From NCBI RefSeq assembly GCF_022026395.1, contig NZ_CP041767.1, forward strand, positions 4,856,501-4,920,500: DNA of 64,000 nucleotides. Reading direction: 5' to 3'. Positions 60,411 through 64,000 of the stretch are shown piece after piece. Within the stretch, counting starts at the first letter, position 1; each line of letters opens with the position of its first letter. The position numbers and the translations under genes are program-made. The notes below the pieces were generated by a model. The model was not told where the DNA came from. It was given only the letters and a program-made list of their open reading frames with translations, and ran no database searches. This stretch comes from Brevibacillus brevis. GTDB lineage: Bacteria > Bacillota > Bacilli > Brevibacillales > Brevibacillaceae.

Positions 60411-61205
60411 TCATTTTGGATTGATCATGTATACCGTGATCTCTGGAAAGCAATTCAGCCGGATTGGCAGCCTGGAAGTACCTAGTCCGCGACTGATACC
60501 AAATACACCAACGGATTGATCCTCTTTTTGCCCGACATGAAAATGCTTGTAGGCGCCAACAGTCCGATTGAACAAGCGAATTTGTCCACCATGGGTATGT
60601 CCGCTCAAGAGAAGATCAGCCTTCAAATCCTCGTTGTAAATCAATGAGATTATATTGGGGGAATGGGCCAAAAATATCGTCATGTTCGCCTGCTGGATCT
60701 CTTGTTCCGGACGCTGTTCATTGCCGTAAATCGAATTATCGAAGCCATATATCCAAATGCGACGGCCGCCCTTTTCTATCACGGTACTCTCGTTTTCCAA
60801 CACCTTCATTACCTGCTCCCAGGCCTCTTTTTGCGAATGGTAGGCAGCATCGGAATAGACGTTTTTGTGAAGTCTCCCCGCTTCTCTCTCGTAATTGCCA
60901 GGAACGAAGAATATTCCATCCCTGCTCTTTACTTTCGCTAGCTCGCTCAACACACGCGTCAACTGCCCGCTGTGCTGTGTCAAATCTCCCGTGACCATCA
61001 CCAAATCGGGATCGTGGACATTCACCAGCTTGTGCAGCTCTCCATTCCAAAATCGTATTCGTCCATGAGGATCGGAAAGATGGACCAATGTAAGTGGAGG
61101 GACAGAAGGAATTGTCAGCTTCACTGTCGATGTTTTGACGTAAGTCGTATGGTAGGCGAGAAAGATTATTCCCACCAGGATACACATAATTGTCGTTGTC
61201 ATCAT
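60411..61205 (-). CDS. Membrane-anchored metallophosphoesterase
   Basis: A 264-residue calcineurin-like phosphoesterase with one N-terminal helix (IMCILVGIIFLAYHTTY). Metal motifs in order: HLSDPHGRI (rather than the common DxH), VMVTGDLTQ, VPGNYE, LAHSP and LSGHTHGGQ. It likely acts on a phospholipid or UDP-sugar at the membrane, as YkuE does, but the substrate is unproven. ATG follows GAGGATTGTTCCG. Confidence 0.85.
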   Translation of the reverse strand: MMTTTIMCILVGIIFLAYHTTYVKTSTVKLTIPSVPPLTLVHLSDPHGRIRFWNGELHKLVNVHDPDLVMVTGDLTQHSGQLTRVLSELAKVKSRDGIFFVPGNYEREAGRLHKNVYSDAAYHSQKEAWEQVMKVLENESTVIEKGGRRIWIYGFDNSIYGNEQRPEQEIQQANMTIFLAHSPNIISLIYNEDLKADLLLSGHTHGGQIRLFNRTVGAYKHFHVGQKEDQSVGVFGISRGLGTSRLPIRLNCFPEITVYMINPK

Positions 61206-61260
61206 TTTCGGAACAATCCTCGCTTTCTTCCGTCTTATGGTTTAGAGGAGTGGATCAGTG

Positions 61261-61842
61261 ATGATTTTGAGGAACACTCAAGGTATTCTTACCGTTTTCT
61301 CGTTCATGCTTCTTTTCACCTTTTTCGTCCAACCTTTTCCTGCGTCTGCCTGTAGTTGTGCCAGACCTCCTGACCCTTTAACAGCAAAAGATCAGTCTGC
61401 TGCTGTATTTACAGGCAAGGTGCTCCAGGTAAATGAGCGAACAGACTGGCTTCGTTGGCTCCCCTTTTGGGATAAACCAGAGCGGGGAGGCTTTGATGTT
61501 ATTTTCGAGGTGCAGTCCACGTGGAAAGGAGTAGATCAGACACAAGTTCAGATCGTCACCAGCAGCCTTGGAGGTGCATGCGGCATTCCTTTTCAACCGG
61601 GTCAAGAATATCTTGTCTATGCCTCTTATTGGGAGCTAAATGAGCTAGAAACCAATATCTGTACACGAACAGCCCTCAAAGCGGATGCAGGAGAAGACTT
61701 GCAAGTATTGGGGTCTGGTACAGTGCCTGTCCGTTCAGCAAATCTCGATTGGAATAATTATTTATCCATTGGAATTGTCATCATCATCGCAGGAGGAATC
61801 TTGTTCTATCTCTTTTTGTTTCAAACAAAACGGAGACGATAA
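61261..61842 (+). CDS. Secreted TIMP/NTR-like protein
   Basis: A 193-residue protein. The signal peptide ends near PASA and the mature chain begins CSCARP, the same CxC start used by tissue inhibitors of metalloproteinases. An OB-fold body follows (AAVFTGKVLQVNERT, FEVQSTWKGVDQTQ), with later Cys for disulfides (GGACGIPF, ETNICTRTAL), and a C-terminal membrane helix (about 168-185) with a KRRR tail. Similar proteins exist in Bacillales with unknown role; an inhibitor function is inferred. ATG at 61261 follows AGAGGAGTGGATC. Confidence 0.8.
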   Translation: MILRNTQGILTVFSFMLLFTFFVQPFPASACSCARPPDPLTAKDQSAAVFTGKVLQVNERTDWLRWLPFWDKPERGGFDVIFEVQSTWKGVDQTQVQIVTSSLGGACGIPFQPGQEYLVYASYWELNELETNICTRTALKADAGEDLQVLGSGTVPVRSANLDWNNYLSIGIVIIIAGGILFYLFLFQTKRRR

Positions 61843-61856
61843 CTCCATCGTCTCCG
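61831..61856. terminator. Convergent terminator (TIMP-like / DUF4173 genes)
   Basis: CGGAGACGAT and ATCGTCTCCG form a perfect 10-bp stem with a 6-base loop. It contains the stop codon of the TIMP-like gene. T-runs are weak on both sides. Confidence 0.7.
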
Positions 61857-61866
61857 TCCTCTAAAT

Positions 61867-63342
61867 TCATTTCAGATAAGCTTTTGCCCGGTACTCCGAG
61901 AGATTAAAGGATTGCCAGGTATTGTCCTCATACAAAATCTCTTTCCGCTCTTGCAGCATCTCTATAAACCTTTCTTCTACCTTTCTATCCCGAACAAACT
62001 CCATAACTACTGGTATGGCATCATAAGACAGCTCGCTCAAATACTCGATGTCGATATGTCCAGTAGCATGATAGCGCTGTACATTGTTTTTGGCGATAAT
62101 GACGTCCATATTCATGTAATTCAGAATAACGTAACTCACGAGTGTCACAATCGCGTAATACTTGATCAAGGAGAAACCGTCTCTCCAAATTTTCAAAAGA
62201 GCAATGATAAACAACACAAACAGAAAGATCATGAAAACGTGAGCTAACAGCCGCGTATGCGTATACCCGTAAGCATCCTCATACAGCGAGAGGCGAAAAT
62301 AGGCGGACACAAGCATGAAGCCCGTACAAATCGTCAGCATACTCAGCAGAATTTGAATGATCTGGTAGAGCATTGGCTTTGCCCGTGATGCAAAGTGCAT
62401 CGTACATAGGAGAATCAAGAAATTAATGACAGTGACGGTCACCAGCTCATTGAATCCATTTCTAGCATACTCGGCGTACGTCAATTCATCTGGTAAAACT
62501 CGCTTCGCCCCGATGAACAAATACGATATCTGAATGTATGTAAACGCTGTATACACAATATTGATGATCGCCAGAATCGTTACAAGGATAACTCCATCCC
62601 AGACAATCTTTTTGTCATGTACCGGCAGTTCCACTACTTCTTCTCGTTTCCCGAAAAGAGAATACATGTAAGCAAACACAAGGATCGTAATGAGCCCGAT
62701 TAGCATCATTCGAAAGATTGCTTCAAGTGAATCGACATCAATCACCCTTCGCGGGATTTGCCCCAGAAAATGTCCAAACACACTATCCGCATTCGAAAGC
62801 AAGGAGAGTACAATCACCAGAAGAGGCACCGAAATGGCGATTCCGATGAAAACCTTCTTCATTACGCCATACTTCTCCTGGTCCACCCTGTCCTTGATCC
62901 GTTCCTTTGTCAGCCTAAATGGCAGGCGCGTATACTTCGGGGTGTAAAGGAGCAATGTCTCCACCATCTCCATGAAAAAGCCTGCTTCGTACCATTTCGC
63001 TTGATGACGCTTGGTGATTAGAATCGTTTGGATCACAAATAAAAACGGAATCAGTACCAGGTTGAACAGATGAAAATGAGGATTGGAAAATAGAAAAAAG
63101 GTTAGCGCCAGTAGAAAAATCGGAAGCGTCCATATCCAGTCGAATACTTGCTTTCGAGAAAAGCGTAAATGAATGCGTTGCCTAGCCTGCCAAATAAAAA
63201 GACCGTACAGGCCCATTACGAACAACAGATAAGAGATGCCAAAGCCTTTCCCGTAAAACATCCAGTCAAACAGTATGCCGATCCCAAATGCCCCTAGCAA
63301 AAGCCACTGCAAGCCTTTTTGTTCTTGCGTAACATCAGCCAA
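61867..63342 (-). CDS. DUF4173-type polytopic membrane protein
   Basis: A 491-residue membrane protein with about 12 helices in residues 1-425 and a hydrophilic C-terminal end of about 65 residues (YDAIPVVMEFVRDRK). The YMYSLFGKREEV and YTAFTYIQISYLF blocks are typical of the DUF4153/4173 group, whose function is unknown. The TTG at 63342 is preferred over a GTG nine bases earlier, since AAGGAG would otherwise touch the start codon. Confidence 0.75.
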   Translation of the reverse strand: MADVTQEQKGLQWLLLGAFGIGILFDWMFYGKGFGISYLLFVMGLYGLFIWQARQRIHLRFSRKQVFDWIWTLPIFLLALTFFLFSNPHFHLFNLVLIPFLFVIQTILITKRHQAKWYEAGFFMEMVETLLLYTPKYTRLPFRLTKERIKDRVDQEKYGVMKKVFIGIAISVPLLVIVLSLLSNADSVFGHFLGQIPRRVIDVDSLEAIFRMMLIGLITILVFAYMYSLFGKREEVVELPVHDKKIVWDGVILVTILAIINIVYTAFTYIQISYLFIGAKRVLPDELTYAEYARNGFNELVTVTVINFLILLCTMHFASRAKPMLYQIIQILLSMLTICTGFMLVSAYFRLSLYEDAYGYTHTRLLAHVFMIFLFVLFIIALLKIWRDGFSLIKYYAIVTLVSYVILNYMNMDVIIAKNNVQRYHATGHIDIEYLSELSYDAIPVVMEFVRDRKVEERFIEMLQERKEILYEDNTWQSFNLSEYRAKAYLK

Positions 63343-63383
63343 GCTCTTCACTCCTTACGACTTTTTGCCCCCAAAAATAACGT

Positions 63384-63413
63384 AAGAGCAGACTCCATAA
63401 AAGAGCTGCTCTT
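63384..63413 (-). terminator. Hairpin after the right-edge gene
   Basis: AAGAGCAG and CTGCTCTT form a perfect 8-bp stem with a 14-base loop. On the minus strand ACGTTATTTTTGG follows, a weak T-run. Confidence 0.6.
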
Positions 63414-63464
63414 GTAAGTACGTGCGTAATTGGTTAAATGTTACAATTTTTACCCAAACTGTTT

Positions 63465-64000
63465 TTACTTTAAATTCTCGGCAATCAACAGCAATTCTTT
63501 TTTCGTCAACGCTGGATTCATGGCACCCACTTCAATGAGCCTGTTTTTGTCCTCTTGATAAACCTTTACAAGTTTTTGCTCGGTTCCATCCAATAGCTTC
63601 TGAGCTACATACATTCCCTCATATTTCTGGACTTTCACTTTTTCTACAATTGCATCCTCTCCTGCTGCTTCTTCGATCCATTTCACACCTTCAAAGTTCG
63701 TGATGGCAATGTACACGTCCCCGTCCGTCCCTGCTCCTTCACTCCCTTTGTACAACGTAAAGACTCTATTTATTGTCGGCTTAGGAGATACTTTTCGCAT
63801 GACGATTTGTTTCTTGTCCTTCTCCGCCTCCTTGTGCATTTCTGCGAATAATTCTGGTTGGCTATAATCAAATGGATACTCGACATGTCCTTTTAAGAAT
63901 TTGTAGCCACCCGCTATCTCTGCTGGTACCTCATAAAAGCTGCCCACTTCTTTCTGCAACGGTGGTGTGGCCAAATGTTCAACAGGAATATATGTGAAGG
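63465..64000 (-). CDS. C-terminal part of an unknown protein (runs off right edge)
   Basis: The frame is open at base 64000 and ends at 63465, so at least 177 residues are present and the N-terminus is missing. A TTG at 63974 is an in-frame codon but has no ribosome site, so the true start is probably outside. The visible part has a beta-rich VSPKPTINRVFTLYKGSEG segment and EEAAGEDAIVEKVKVQKYEG, like the outer domain of DUF4367-type or anti-sigma-linked proteins. That is a weak likeness. Confidence 0.55.
   Translation of the reverse strand, partial: FTYIPVEHLATPPLQKEVGSFYEVPAEIAGGYKFLKGHVEYPFDYSQPELFAEMHKEAEKDKKQIVMRKVSPKPTINRVFTLYKGSEGAGTDGDVYIAITNFEGVKWIEEAAGEDAIVEKVKVQKYEGMYVAQKLLDGTEQKLVKVYQEDKNRLIEVGAMNPALTKKELLLIAENLK

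Noticed and set aside
1..64000. CRISPR arrays, tRNA or rRNA genes, insertion sequences, prophage genes
   Set aside because: I looked for regularly spaced repeats, cloverleaf-like runs, transposase motifs and phage modules and found none.

Overview
The window reads as chromosome of a spore-forming Bacillales bacterium, most likely a Brevibacillus (inferred). The reasons are strong AGGAGG-type ribosome sites with frequent GTG and TTG starts, a yumC-yumB-yuiA-yuiB-yuiC-yuiD-yuiE(pepA)-yuiH gene set known from Bacillus, an Fnr with the Bacillus-type C-terminal iron-sulfur site, and DUF4183 and HYR/FG-GAP proteins typical of spore-surface repertoires. I see no rRNA, tRNA, CRISPR array, insertion sequence or prophage.

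Layout. 0-3.2 kb: the edge of an AraC-type regulator behind a Fur-box-like site, then a sugar kinase / AEC transporter / acetyltransferase operon. 3.3-5.4 kb: an AT-rich gene for a three-domain Cry-type toxin. 5.5-10.7 kb: glutaminase, M20 amidohydrolase and MFS transporter in one operon beside a regulator. 10.9-17.7 kb: mixed housekeeping (DinB, MFS exporter behind a large leader hairpin, D-cysteine desulfhydrase, small membrane proteins, a Crp/Fnr regulator, CzcD). 17.8-25.7 kb: a cell-wall sugar recycling cluster (murQ, nagZ, tandem GNAT, carbohydrate ABC importer, MurR-type repressor) with two repressor palindromes and a cre-like site at the murR promoter. 25.8-29.1 kb: secreted protein, BcrC-type phosphatase, SDR, and the first DUF4183 gene pair.

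29.2-38.6 kb is an anaerobic nitrogen-oxide region. A seven-gene operon (membrane cytochrome-like subunit, molybdopterin oxidoreductase, ferredoxin, Rieske protein, two small proteins, hemerythrin) faces fnr, a NarK-type transporter fused to a PAS domain, and hcp. Two perfect TGTGA-N6-TCACA boxes serve three promoters, each with its -10 centre 32 bp from the box centre. The genes fit together as nitrate uptake, reduction and defence against nitric oxide under one oxygen sensor.

38.7-48.6 kb holds an ECF sigma / anti-sigma pair, KimA, a seven-repeat FG-GAP/HYR protein, several unknown secreted proteins and a second DUF4183 pair. The second pair is flanked by an 84-bp direct repeat made from the 3' end and terminator of yuiH. 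48.6-64 kb carries the yui/yum block, then small zinc-ribbon, CuA, TIMP-like and membrane proteins.

The best candidates for something new are the Cry-like toxin with an extra C-terminal domain, the NarK-PAS fusion, the Rieske-containing nitrate operon, the recycling cluster that has MurQ but no visible way to make MurNAc-6-phosphate, and the duplicated DUF4183 pairs.
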